Under the pieces are notes generated by a model. It was not told where the DNA came from, made no database searches, and saw nothing but the letters and a program-made list of their open reading frames with translations. From positions 1 to 64,000 of the forward strand of contig JAJEKV010000301.1 of NCBI GenBank assembly GCA_021234155.1: a DNA stretch of 64,000 bases. The letters are read 5' to 3'. Shown here one piece after another: positions 36,561 through 46,946 of the stretch. A program made the position numbers and the translations under genes. Source of the stretch: Isoetes taiwanensis (Eukaryota; Streptophyta; Lycopodiopsida; Isoetales; Isoetaceae). The stretch's first letter is position 1; each line of letters opens with the position of its first letter.

Positions 36561-39500
36561 CTAGTAACGGTGCCCAGCGTTGCTGGGCATTTAAGTTGAG
36601 AACCTGTATGAACAGGACATAAGTTGAGAGCCAGTATGCATAGAAACCTTTTCAGCTCAAACTCCAGTGTCGTAAATTTACTATATTAGAAAGTGTCCAG
36701 CGTTATAAGATTGGACTTGAATTGCTATGTCATTGTTATGTTGTAGAATTTGGTTCCATCAACTTCTTGGCTATCGATAATTTTAAATGTCTTTACGTTG
36801 TGGAATCCATTGTCTATATTTGAATACATCCAATGGTGATTTTAAATGTCTTTATGTTGTGGAATCCATTGAATACATCCAATGCACCATGTTGGCAATT
36901 TAGATATTTGAATTAATTCAAGCCTCAATAGAAAACCAATGCACCACATGGCATTTATTGAAGTAATTCAAGTCTAAATAGAAAACCAAGTCTAAATGGC
37001 CCCTCACATTCGTATCAAACTACGTATTGTCAATAACACCTTGCAAATAATTTAGGTCCTTTCTTGATGTGTTATTGATGAAGAAAATCTAACACAAATT
37101 TTGTATACATTGTCAAGCAACATCTTGCAAATATAGACAGATCAGTTTACTAAGTTGGCAATACATAGTACATGTATATTCTTGTATAGAAATCTATGTA
37201 AGCAACTACAACATGCAGTTTAGACACATGCAAAGCGATTGACCATCCTTCCAACTCTGCAACATCATGCCAAAGGCATGCTTAATTATCCAAATGTCAT
37301 GATATTCATATATCCCTCGGTTAATAACCATGATAGTCATGTCCCCGTGACAAAGAAACTTATTGAGCAAAGACTTTTCATTTCATCGTGTCCAAGTTGA
37401 AAACCTGCAGAAGAATAGTTCACGTCCTGTAACAGGGTATTTCTGTAGTTTATGTCCTACAGAAAATGATTAAAGTCTAGAGGATCAAAAACAGAACTCA
37501 ATGTTTGCTTAACTTCTAGGTACACAGAATGCTTGATGCAAAAGTTGCATCCAAATAGAAAGGGAATCTTCTTCCCAAAAATCTCAAACATAGGTTGATT
37601 CTTTAACTTGCTTGGAGCTTTGTTTTCTTGTCAGCTTAGGCAGTTAATGGGGCGCTTCCAGCATGAAATATAGAAGAACCTACAAAAAGAAGCCTGCAAA
37701 GGGTAAATACTTGCATCTGTCTGCATATGCACAATAAATGCCGTCCAACATGATTTCTTGTGAACTGCTCTGCTTGCTAAAATAGAAGGCTACGAATTAT
37801 TTGCATGCTTGACTTGATACTTTTACTGAATCAAAAGTCTGCTCTGGGTGCAGATCTATAGTTGCAAGATGATAATGTGCTAAAGCAATCTTGTAGATTG
37901 CTAGAAAGGCTTGCGAGCATTGGATAAAGACTAAAACATTTCGCCAGGCAATGGGACCAAATTTGAAAAGCCATGGACTATTTGATCTGCATAAATATGA
38001 CAAACCACTTGAGTTGCAGTGGATCGATACTAAATACACGTTGCAAATGTCCAAAGGAGCATATACTGCACTGCATATGTATATTTACCAGATCTGCGTA
38101 TAGTACTTTTGCAGCAGACCATGAACCTTTGCTAAGCTTGCTAGCAACTACATCAAATTATCCTGCATTGAATATTAACAATTAGCAGATTGTATATGCT
38201 TCAGCAAAAGACATGAAAATACCAACAATGCTAAGAGTTTACAGCTAAAATACCACTGAGCATAGACATGCCCTTGATTGTATATTTGCAGGGAACAACC
38301 GTTTTTGATTAGCATTCCAAACTCTCAGTTTTCCTGCAAATAAATCGGGATAATATTATGTGCACAAACATGGCTTTCCGCAGCACTGAAACAAACTACA
38401 AACACAACTTCCTATCATCACACATAAAAATTGTGAAGTGCTAACCATGTTTGAATGGATATAGCATGTATAATAGAAATCATAATTGTGTCATTTAAAA
38501 AGACAGAAATTTGGCCTGCTTGAAAGTGCTGCTATCAAAACAATGCTCAAGTGCAACTACTTTTGTTGCATGTTACCTGTATTTAATCGTACTATTCCCT
38601 TGATTAAGCCATAATAGGCTGCTTGTGGAATTTTAAACTCCCCACCTCTCTTGCGAAAAGGTTTCCCATCTTCATGCAGCCGCAACAAATACTTGAACTA
38701 TTTACATCAAATGACTACAACAATTTCCTTGCAAGACAGAACTGCTCTTGCAGCACATGATACTGAGATCAAATGGATATACGGACAAAGCTGTTGTGAG
38801 AAAAGGGACCCTTTTATGTAGACAAAGCATCTTTTAGCGGTGAGTTTTTAGAAAATTTAACTACCAGACAGGAACAGATACTTGAATCACTACAGAATGT
38901 AAAATAGAGGCTACGGCATAAAATAACATCCAAACTTTGGCCATTCAAATAACTGCATAGAAGTTCTTCATACAATTCTGGTATCTCTTACTCATGATTA
39001 AGAATGATGTTGTTGACGGAGAAAAGATGAGTTTACCACTGTGCAATACCTGGAAATATTGTTGTTACTGCACATAATCTCTGCAAAAGAAAAACACAGC
39101 TTGGTTCGCCATCTTGCCAAGCATGGGCAAATCCAAAATGTAGAAACTATCTCCACACTGTCTGTATAGAAACAAAAGGAGAGAAGATGAGCTTACCACT
39201 GTGAAATTTTGTTGTTGTTTCTGCAAGTTAGCTTGCATCGTCAAAAGCTGCAAGCTAACTTGTTACCATAGCTGCTGGAATCTACAATCCTCCGACCAGA
39301 GGCCTTCACATTTAGTGGTATAGCTAGGATTTAGCCTCTGCTGTTCTGAAGCTTCCACATGCCATAGCCATAGCCGCCTAGCCTGTCATAGCCGTCACCG
39401 AGAGCTGAAGAAGATATATGAAATCGTGGTCACTGTAGAGATGCAGAAAAGATCGCATGCACCTATGAAGAACTCACCTCCAGCATGGCTGTGAAGTGGC

Positions 39501-39811
39501 ATTTTTCGCCATCATCCTTGGGCAATGGCTTCAAATCTGAGTAGGCACTGATCGGATGGTAACAACACAAATATGGCGCCGTCCTTATGCTTCCAAAGAA
39601 GCTCATCTGCCAATGTATTAGAACATAGATTCTATAAAAAACACAGGCCGTTTAGCTCTACCGGAGGGAAAGAGTCCCTTAATCCGTTACTGTATGGCAA
39701 CCCTATCAAAATTCACGCATCAAGGACCATCCAAAATTTTAAGTGAAATCTGCGCCGTTGAAAGTTTTAGGGTTTGATTGACGACATACACCAAAACCTT
39801 ATAATATTAGA
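36561..39811 (-). mobile_element. Non-autonomous Helitron, 3.25 kb
   Basis: On the minus strand the element starts TCTAATATTATAAGG at 39811 and ends ...CCGTTACTAG at 36561. An 8-bp-stem hairpin (TGCCCAGC-loop-GCTGGGCA, 36571-36589) lies six bases before CTAG. The flanking host bases are A on the 5' side and T on the 3' side, the AT target expected of Helitrons. These are the canonical marks: 5' TC, 3' hairpin plus CTRR, insertion between A and T, and no target duplication. The interior has no Rep/helicase frame and no long coding region, so it would depend on an autonomous relative. It may contain captured host fragments that I cannot identify. Confidence 0.8.
36571..36589 (-). terminator. 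Helitron 3'-terminal hairpin
   Basis: Perfect 8-bp stem with a 3-base loop, six bases from the CTAG terminus. In Helitrons this hairpin is a transposition termination signal, not a transcription terminator. Confidence 0.8.
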
Positions 39812-39861
39812 TAACTATTGACCATGATGTGCAACTATAATGTTTCAAATATGTTAGGTTG

Positions 39862-40000
39862 GCAGCGTGGGCACGGTGCGAACTTAGTTGGTATTCAATT
39901 GATGAATGACAAGTATTCGCACCGTGGCCACGGTGCGAATGAAGTTGGGAATTAGTTATAGATTAAGCGCTATTTCGCACCGTGGCCGCGGTCGCGAAAG
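39862..40000. repeat. Palindrome cluster I (three units)
   Basis: Centres lie near 39870, 39927 and 39985 (57 and 58 bp apart). The middle unit, 39915-39940, is a perfect 26-bp palindrome around GCACCGTGGCCACGGTGC; the outer two are degenerate. The cluster lies 3' of the transposase-like gene (ignoring the Helitron) and upstream of the histone-like gene. Confidence 0.9.
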
Positions 40001-40172
40001 CATTTGGTTTCGTGGCTATCTTTTTTGCCGTTTTCGCCGCGGTAATCTGCGGTACTCTTTATATAATTATCTTTGTTATCGATGTTGTCTGCTTTTGATA
40101 TTTGTTCTAAGTCATTACATTGCATATTTATCAATCTTGTCCACTCATTTGTTGCATTGCAGTTCAGAGACA

Positions 40173-40546
40173 ATGGCACAAAATAGCGGTAATGCCGGAT
40201 CTAACAATCCCAGCAACCAAAGAACGAAGAAGAGAAGGCCATCTGGGCACACACATCATGGGGAAGACAAATGAGGGCGGCGCCACTAACTATGTCGTGC
40301 TTTAACAACCGCAACGAGCTCCGTCTTAGAGCGGAAAACATCCATCAAGCAAGTCCGGGATTTGTAGTTGAGAATGTTGCCAATGAGGCGAAGGAGATTT
40401 TTAGAGACATACCTTTCGAGCCAAAGGCGTGTTTACCGTTCTCTTCTTCGCCATTTAGTCCGGAGAAGGAACCTTTGTGCGAGGCACATGCTGTCATGGA
40501 GTTCCCGTGGTCGATGATTGCATCGCCGTTAACGCCGATGTGGTAG
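40173..40546 (+). CDS. Probable 5' exon region of the histone-like gene
   Basis: An ATG at 40173 opens a short basic peptide (MAQNSGNAG...TKKRRPSGHTHHG). The next open segment, 40271-40546, contains RLRAENIHQASPGFVVENV and AKEIFRDIPFEP. The two do not share a frame with each other or with the large downstream ORF, so either introns or breaks separate them. No domain is recognised. They are placed here because they lie between cluster I and the histone-like ORF on the same strand with little gap. Confidence 0.35.
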
Positions 40547-40562
40547 TTGCACCAGACACGCG

Positions 40563-41513
40563 TTGCCTGTTCCTTCGATGGGAGCTGACAACTTGCTTGA
40601 GGCACTCCATTCCTTCATCGTGTGGCCCAGGTTGATGGCTTCTTTGTCGCCAACAATAGGAACATTCTCTGTACTGGCTAATGAGATAGATTACATCATC
40701 GGACTTCCTCGTAGAGTGCCGAAAGTTGGATTGGTGGAGATAAACCAGGGGCCAGACTTGCTTGGAGACGACAATGAGAATGCTAAGCCCCATGAGGATG
40801 ACCATCAGGATGTGCATGTCCAGAATGTTCCTGTTGCTGTTCAGAATGAGGATGTGCCTGTCCAGAACGTTCCTTTTGCTGTTCAGAATGTATTTCAACC
40901 CCTGAATGTTATGTACCAGGGTGTCCCTATCCAGGTCCCTGTGACAGCTCAAATCGCAGAAAATATCATTCTACAAGAGGCAGCTACAGTACCTGTGACG
41001 GTTGTACCTGAAATCGTAGTACCAGATACAGTAGTGGTTCCTGTGGTTGAGCAGCCTTTAGAGGTCGCGGAATCCAGTAGACATAAGAGGAAGACTAAGC
41101 CTAAGCAGCTGCAGAAGAAACAGGTTCTCTGTAAAGGCCCTCCTAAGCTGAATAAGAAGGGCCAGCCGTTTAAGCCAAAGTATAGATGGATTCGGGAAAT
41201 CCGGCACTTCCAGAACCATGTGGAGTGGGTGCTTCCGAAGCTCACAATGGCTAGAATATGTAAGGAGGTGGTTCAGGAGAGATACATTAAGATGAAGAGG
41301 GATAGTGGAAGGTACCAGAAAGCTGGTAGAAGTTTTCCAATGCCAGAAGAGGTGACTCGATTCACTGCAGATGCCCTTGATGCTCTGCACGAGGCCGCTG
41401 AGAATCACATGGTCAGGTTCTTCGAAGACTGTGTGAAATGTGCTGTGCATTCCAAGAGAGTGACAATAATGAGGCAGGATATTGCCTTGACAAATTACTT
41501 CCGAGGCATGTAA
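40563..41513 (+). CDS. Histone H3/CENH3-like fold protein with a long N-terminal extension
   Basis: A 316-codon uninterrupted frame. Residues 83-165 are a V/P/Q-rich repeat region (NVPVAVQN and NVPFAVQN repeats). Residues 172-208 are strongly basic, like a histone tail. Residues 209-316 match the H3 fold in order: REIRHFQ (211-217, alpha-N, as in plant CENH3), PKLTMARICKEVVQ (alpha-1), then EEVTRFTADALDALHEAAE (alpha-2). FEDCVKCAVHSKRVTIM (287-303) corresponds to the FED..LCAIHAKRVTIM signature of H3, and alpha-3 ends at the C-terminus. Loop 1 is about 20 residues longer than in canonical H3. The R-F/W-T-A-E/D-A-L pattern and EAAE favour CENH3 over H3.1. It probably binds DNA or forms variant nucleosomes. 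The true start may lie upstream. Confidence 0.75.
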   Translation: MPVPSMGADNLLEALHSFIVWPRLMASLSPTIGTFSVLANEIDYIIGLPRRVPKVGLVEINQGPDLLGDDNENAKPHEDDHQDVHVQNVPVAVQNEDVPVQNVPFAVQNVFQPLNVMYQGVPIQVPVTAQIAENIILQEAATVPVTVVPEIVVPDTVVVPVVEQPLEVAESSRHKRKTKPKQLQKKQVLCKGPPKLNKKGQPFKPKYRWIREIRHFQNHVEWVLPKLTMARICKEVVQERYIKMKRDSGRYQKAGRSFPMPEEVTRFTADALDALHEAAENHMVRFFEDCVKCAVHSKRVTIMRQDIALTNYFRGM

Positions 41514-41603
41514 AGTGTTTTATATTAATGAAACGATTTTTGTTGTATATTTTGTTTGCTTGCTAAGTATTTTGATTGTATCTATTCTCTATGTATATTT
41601 ACA

Positions 41604-41744
41604 ATGCACCGTTGCCACGGTGCGAAATGGGTGTAAATTACTTTGTGAGGGCAGGTATTTTCGCACCGTGGCCATGGTGCGAAATTCCTGTAAGTTACTG
41701 TGTGAGGGCAGGCAATTTCGCACCGTGGCCACGGTGCGAAATTG
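41604..41744. repeat. Palindrome cluster II (three units)
   Basis: Centres lie near 41614, 41671 and 41728, exactly 57 bp apart. The last unit, 41713-41744, is a perfect 32-bp palindrome. Here the two spacers are similar to each other (both contain 'gtgagggcagg'), unlike in other clusters. It lies about 90 bp after the histone-like ORF and 3' of gene A1, so between convergent genes. Confidence 0.95.
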
Positions 41745-41749
41745 AATCA

Positions 41750-42108
41750 TTCCATAGAAGGTGAATCACAAGATCAAAGGGAACATATTAACATATTAGA
41801 GAATATATTAACATATTAGAGAACATTTAGAGAACATATTAACACGGTATCATATGAATTATGTATGATAGATAGCAAGTAACGGCAGTATGTCCAAGTA
41901 ACCTTCCCCTAGGTTTCTAACCCCTTCCCCTTCCCCTTCCCCTTCCCCTACGAGGGGTAACCCACGCAGCTGGGTTAGGAAACCAGAGCTCACGCGTATC
42001 CCAGCCTGATTCTTCCCACCATATGGGATACCTAGTCATTAGAAAAAGTAATTCCACATGATGATACTCACGGAAGAAGAGCGGACCCAACTCCACAAAA
42101 CCATTGTA
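41750..42108. repeat. Short repeats and a G-quadruplex-capable (CCCCTT)n tract
   Basis: 'agagaacat(a)tta' words repeat at 41790-41845. At 41921-41948 five CCCC runs are separated by TT, so the minus strand has five GGGG runs two bases apart, a strong quadruplex former. It lies in the 3' flank of gene A1. Confidence 0.8.
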
Positions 42109-42507
42109 CTAGTTGTAGTACACCCTAATAAGGCCATACATCTGTCCCTTACAAATTTCATGAATGAACTCTGACATGTATTGATCCAGAGAGTGTGCTA
42201 AATAACCAACACAAAGAAGAGGCCTCAACTGCTGTAGCATCTCGTCCAGATAAGGAGGGGGTTCAAGAATTCCCCTCATTGCAAGCCTTCTATAACATTC
42301 AGATGGATTGATTTCCATCGGTGGTTCATGACCACAATCAAATCGCTCCAGAATGAAGTTGATCAACTCCATTGCAAGCTCCTTGGTGGGACTGTGGTGC
42401 AACCTCCACTCCAAGAAATGGTCAAATAGCTCATCAGTTTCAGGCCGCACAGAATGTCTGGGGCATGCTTGCAGGCCTTCTGGAGTGACCCAGGGAATCA
42501 TTTGCAA
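42109..42507 (-). CDS. Unknown small protein A1 (132 aa), paralogue of A2
   Basis: Intact frame. Motifs shared with A2 are a DEFF/DELFDHF block with an aromatic W-R-HxxPTxELA stretch (residues 27-45), ELINFI(L/I)(E/D)R (47-56), E-I-N near 67, GxLEPP near 80, and a (Y/F)xAxSLDQY segment (106-112). It is probably all-helical. I do not recognise the family. Upstream on its own strand lies a purine-rich degenerate repeat ('gcaaggagcatgaagatcaagta', 42505-42725), mirrored upstream of A2, so the duplication included the 5' flank. Palindrome cluster II lies beyond its 3' end and cluster III beyond its 5' flank. Confidence 0.6.
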   Translation of the reverse strand: MQMIPWVTPEGLQACPRHSVRPETDELFDHFLEWRLHHSPTKELAMELINFILERFDCGHEPPMEINPSECYRRLAMRGILEPPPYLDEMLQQLRPLLCVGYLAHSLDQYMSEFIHEICKGQMYGLIRVYYN

Positions 42508-42730
42508 AGAGCACGAAGATCAAGTAGCAAAGAACAAGGAGCATGAAGATCAAGTAGCAAGGAGCATCAAGATCAAGTAGCAAGAAGCAAGGATCAAGGA
42601 CGATCAAGGAGCAAGAAGATAAAAAAACAAGGAAGATCATGAAGCAAGGAAGCAAGGAACAAGATCAAGTAGCAAGATCAAGAGCAAGGAACAAGATGAA
42701 GTAGCGAAGAACAAGCATCAAGATCAAGTA
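42500..42730. repeat. Purine-rich degenerate repeat upstream of A1
   Basis: Repeated 'gcaaggagca(t/g)(g)aagatcaagta' units of about 20-30 bp. Open frames across it are repeat translations. Confidence 0.75.
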
Positions 42731-42935
42731 GCAAGGAACAAGGAAGACCAAAGACCAAGAAGTGTGAAAACATGGAACAAAGGTGAGAAGTGAAAGCAAG
42801 CTGTCAGAATTTATAGCTACGAATCCAATAATGTTGAAGTATAATACTAATACTGTTGAAGTATAATACCAAGAATGATGCAATAATGCTGAAGTATTAT
42901 ACCAGTCGGTGGTGGTAACAAAACGTGATCTACGT

Positions 42936-43020
42936 ATTTCGCACCGTAGCCACGGTGCGAAATAGGCCCTTCAATAATTTGGAATTGAAGCGATTTCGCA
43001 CCGTGGCTACGGTGTCGAAT
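42936..43020. repeat. Palindrome cluster III (two units)
   Basis: Centres lie near 42949 and 43006, 57 bp apart, each with one or two mismatches from the perfect palindrome. It lies about 200 bp after the 3' end of A2 and upstream of A1. Confidence 0.9.
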
Positions 43021-43225
43021 ATGACCACAAATAGAACAATCACATGAAAAAATACAAGGAAAATGGTAGAAGATATCATTCAATTACACTAAAAGTGTAA
43101 GATTGCCAAGATAATACATGATAAGATAAGGATGTTACTTAATTACACGAAAATCACTTGCTTATATACTTAATTTCTATGAAAATCTTTATACCAGTTT
43201 ATACACATATTCCAATGGAGTATCT

Positions 43226-43792
43226 TTACCTGTGATATGTATGTATTATGTGCTGTGTGCTATGTAGCCATAGGTCATGTGTATCCCAAGGAATTGTATC
43301 CCACTCGGGGAATTTAGACAGTAACCACAGGATGTTGAAGTCAAGGGAACGGAATAGGAGCTTACCAATATCCACAAAAGATTTGTAATGGAAGTCGTAA
43401 AGTTCAATGAGGATATAAATCCTATTCTTCTCACTAGTAGGAATGACCAGAGGCACATACTGATCCAGAGAGTAGGCCATGAAACCATGGAAAAGCATGT
43501 CCTTCAACTGTTCTATCCTATCTTCTAAATCTGAGGGGGGTTCAAGAAGTCCCAAAGCACTTAGAGTGAACCTTGCTTGATTCGAATTGATCTCCTCCAG
43601 TGGAGGGAGATGACGAGTATAGCGATCGATAATGAAGTTGATCAGCTACCTTGCAAGCTCTGTGGTTGGACCGTGACGCCATCGATGCTCCCAAAAGTTG
43701 CTAAAAAATTCATCAAAAGTGCACGTATTTCTGCCGCATGCTTGCAGGTATTCCGGATCAGCCCAGCGAGGATGTTCTTGCAAAGTTACCAT
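43226..43792 (-). pseudogene. Unknown protein A2, broken paralogue of A1
   Basis: Translation from an ATG at 43792 aligns with A1 along its length: F(D/E)EFF..FWEHRW.HGPTTELA, LINFIIDRY, EEIN, LGLLEPPSDL and FMAYSLDQY. It then extends further than A1, with a C-terminus ending HTYHR. The copy is not intact. Its ATG faces B1, giving the only divergent gene pair in the island, and no palindromes lie between them. The family is unknown. Confidence 0.5.
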
Positions 43793-43794
43793 TT

Positions 43795-43965
43795 GCAAGA
43801 AATTAGTGGAGCAGACAAGAAACAACTAGTGGAGCAGACATGGAGGCAAGGAGCATGCAAGAAAGGAGCAGACAGGGAGGCAAGGAGCCACAAGAGGCGG
43901 ACAGGGAGGCAAGGAGCAAATAAGAAGCAGACAAGAGGGGGAAAGAGGCAAAGACAATGAAGGCA
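43795..43965. repeat. Purine-rich degenerate repeat upstream of A2
   Basis: 'agcagacagggaggcaagg' units repeat several times, the counterpart of the repeat upstream of A1. Confidence 0.75.
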
Positions 43966-44039
43966 TAGATGCCTATTTAAAGAGAAATCAGGTATATATG
44001 CTATATACGTACATTATATTTATGCTTTGGATTGCAGCC

Positions 44040-44482
44040 ATGGATCATTTCTCACGCATTCACCAAGATCATTGTAGCTCATGTAGCAGAGTACCATACA
44101 AGTATGTATATGATCCAATAATTTCTATGTATATACCATCAATAATTTTGGTGGGTATATACCATCAATAATTTTGGTGGGTATAAATATACATCAAATT
44201 GCCGAGTGCAGCAACATTGGCCTCCGTCTAGCCATGTGGTCTCATTCTGGTCCTGAACGTGATTCCATTACCTGCAAGATGAATCACAAAAACTTCAAGC
44301 AGTGTCGCGAGCGAGAAATACCCATGGAAGACTGGACGACCACTGCCGCTCTCAATCCTCGCTATTATCCTGATCCCTTCGATGTTATCATCCATCTAAT
44401 ATGGAATAGAGAGCATCAAATGTACATGATAGAAAAGATCACTGGGGTGCCTGGTGACAATGACTCAGAAGAGTCCCCCTAA
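44040..44482 (+). CDS. Unknown small protein B1, paralogue of B2
   Basis: The conserved core is at 44174-44482. It has DSITC.M....F.QC..REIP...W followed by FDVIIHLIW and IEKITGVPGDND near the end, all matched in B2. An ATG at 44040 opens a frame (MDHFSRIHQDHC) that ends near 44180. A 27-bp tandem duplication ('ataccatcaataattttgg', 44135-44185) lies between that ATG and the core and may have disturbed the start. The pair of Cys in SITC and QC could bind metal, but no known zinc finger fits. The function is unknown. Confidence 0.5.
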
Positions 44483-44545
44483 ATCAATACTTGTCATCTG
44501 GATCATATTGTCAATACTTATTTGAAGAGTTCATGATCGTGTATT

Positions 44546-44960
44546 TTGTACATTATGCTCGTATATATAACCAATAATGCTGCTACAGTGCATGGCAATA
44601 ATTTTGTTCGATATAAGTACAGCTCCATTCAATGCAGAAGGCATCCATTTGCTATGTCTCGGCCTGGTCATTCTTATTACAGGGGGTCTACCTTGCCTCC
44701 TCATCCCGAAGCTATAGACTCCATTACTTGCACTATGAAATATAATGATCTTTATAGATGTTCTCAGAGGGGTATCCCCCTTGATCCCTGGCTGGAAGGA
44801 GTAACAGAGGGTCGAAATCATTCTTCCAAGGGGGTTTATCGTGTTGTTATCCACCTTCGGTTCGTTCCAGAGCCGCCACGCCTATGAGATTAATCGCATC
44901 ACTCAACTACCCGCTCATGATGATCCCGATGCGCGAATGATCTTCGTGATTTATGTATGC
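44546..44960 (+). CDS. Unknown small protein B2, paralogue of B1
   Basis: The core begins near 44656 (MSRPGHSYYRG) and has DSITCTMKYNDLYRCSQRGIPLDPW and YRVVIHLRF, aligning with B1. The next matching block (YEIN.ITQLPAHDDPD, like YMIEKITGVPGDNDS in B1) is in a different frame near 44890-44940, so this copy is disturbed near its 3' end. It directly follows B1 on the same strand. Palindrome cluster IV starts about 190 bp downstream. Confidence 0.5.
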
Positions 44961-45146
44961 TATGCCTCTTATATGAGTTCTAAATTCTGTTACTAGAATA
45001 TTTCAGACATTCGCTAGTTATAAGTATGTAACCATAAGAGATAGATACATATGATCCATCTATTTACCGTACATTTTCAATTTGGAAAGCTCTTGGCCAT
45101 TTTCCTTACATGTAGATTCTAAATTCAGATAAGCATTCTCTTCACA

Positions 45147-45341
45147 GTGTGTGTAGTCACGGTGCGAAATTGCACACTCCAAAAACGTTAGAACTGCTAT
45201 TTTCGCACCGTGGCGACGGTGTGAATTAGACCTTCCCACGGAATGTGGAATAGTCATTTTCGCACTGTGGCCATGTTGCGAATATTGGTTAGTTGTAAGC
45301 ACAGACAACACGGTTTTCGCACCGTGGCCACGGTGCAAGTA
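45147..45341. repeat. Palindrome cluster IV (four units)
   Basis: Centres lie near 45156, 45213, 45270 and 45327, all three intervals exactly 57 bp. The first unit keeps only its right half well. The three spacers have no evident similarity to each other. It lies between the convergent 3' ends of B2 and C. Confidence 0.95.
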
Positions 45342-45439
45342 AAATAGAAGCGTAAAACAAATTAAAATGAAGCTGAAGTTTATGTTCGATATAACAAGAA
45401 TAGAGATTTCAAACAAGTCTTTGCATTAATTGACAATGG

Positions 45440-46946
45440 TTACAACTTCATTTTCTTAGAAACATGTAAGTCATCGGACACTTCGACTTCTTCCAATTCG
45501 GACTCCTGCAGACCAGCATCCAACAGGTACATAAGGCGAGGAATCTGGGGCTCCCTCTCTTCCCAAGTCAGTCGAACTGTAGACAAGGCCAATGCAGCTC
45601 TACTGGCAGCCATAGAATACATACTAAAGCCACCAAAAATATGTGTGGCGATATCTCTCCTAACAGCCACTCGATCAGAATTGGCAGATAATGGGATGTG
45701 ATTACCAATCAACGAGAGGGCCTTGAGTTTCAAGACCTCTTCTGGTCCATATGGGCTGTACTTAGAATGGAACACAACGATCTCTCCCTTATAAAGGTAG
45801 CCCATATAGTGGGGGATACTTGCATCTCTGCCAAGGGTAACTCTGTCATGTCTGGCGCAAAAATCGTCCACAAAAATCTCTTGCGCAATAAACAATCGTT
45901 CTTAGGCACTTAACAAAATAAGCAAACTTATGGTAGCTTACCTCCACTTCATCAGATGCAATAACCCCTTTGGTAGAAATGTTGATGGACGACCTTGAAG
46001 AGCTTGATTCGCTCTTTGATACTTGTTTTGCACTATCTTTTTTAGCTTCTGATGTACTCGCCTCGAACTTTACTTCTGAGACTTCCTTCAAGCCCATTTC
46101 TGCCATCTCCAGAACTCTATCAAAAGCATTCTCAGGAGCTATTGAAGTTCCATCATAGGTTAAGAGATCGTGCAGGTCCCTAGGCACTTCCGGCTCGAAG
46201 TCAATGAAGTCGTCTAGACCAACAACGAAAGCATAGATTTGTCCAAGGACCTCATCTTCCCTCAAACCAAGTAATGGAAGATATATCGTGGAGAAGAAGA
46301 TAGTCCTTCCCTCCTATGTTAACCGGCAAGGCTTCGTGACACCCCATCTATCAAGATTCTCTTCATGCTCGCTTCACGTCTTCATCCTCCGCCCTCGCCG
46401 AGCTTTTCCACCAATTCCGCTCTTTCTCTGCATCAAATACCTCCTCTACAGGTGATTGAGGTTCTGCAATAGCCTTCACCTATGGTTCTTCCCTATATGT
46501 TGGTGGAACCGTATATATCATGTAAGTAGCAAACATGATGTCAACTGGATATAAATTATCCTTCCATCCTTCTCACATAAGTCGGCTGGCAGTCTCTTGA
46601 ACGACCTTCGAACCTTATCTTGGTCACCTTTGGGAAAAAGCTTCAGAAAGGACTTTAGACTCAATACAATCTTCCCAGTCGAGGGAGAAGGACGCGCTTC
46701 AGTTTCTGCCATGGCCATGAAACTCTGAATGTACTGACCATACACGTCAATGTGTTTGTTAGCCTCAGAGATTATATATACCGTTAGGAAAAAGTTATTG
46801 TAGACTACAGTGGCGTCTACCGGGTTTTCAGGCTGTTGAGCGAACTCATCTGGGTGTGACCCCGATACACGCTTTCCTTCTTGACGATCCGGGTCATACC
46901 ATACCTGGAACTGTTCCCAAGCTTTCTCTGACCTGCCGTTTGACAT
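45440..46946 (-). CDS. Unknown gene C, spliced
   Basis: Three open segments lie on the minus strand. The first starts at an ATG at 46946 (MSNGRSEKAWEQFQVWYDP, about 140 aa). The second is 46265-45950, with a serine/lysine-rich linker (KSESSSSRSS). The last is about 45885-45440, ending KKMKL with an acidic stretch just before it. A good donor (GTAAGCTACC) follows the second segment and an acceptor (GCGCAAG) precedes the third, giving an intron of about 64 bp. The joint between the first and second is less clear (46270-46520). No domain is recognised. The last segment has GYLYKGEIVVFHSKYSP and a helical AASRAALALSTVRL. The spliced structure argues that the island is, or became, a nuclear eukaryotic locus. 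Confidence 0.5.

Noticed and set aside
40494-41450. Minus-strand frames opposite the histone-like ORF
   Set aside because: Shadows of the plus-strand gene; only the plus frame matches a known fold.
43577-43960. 127-aa plus-strand frame rich in GADKKQ/RQGA
   Set aside because: It is antisense to A2 and then translates the purine-rich repeat.
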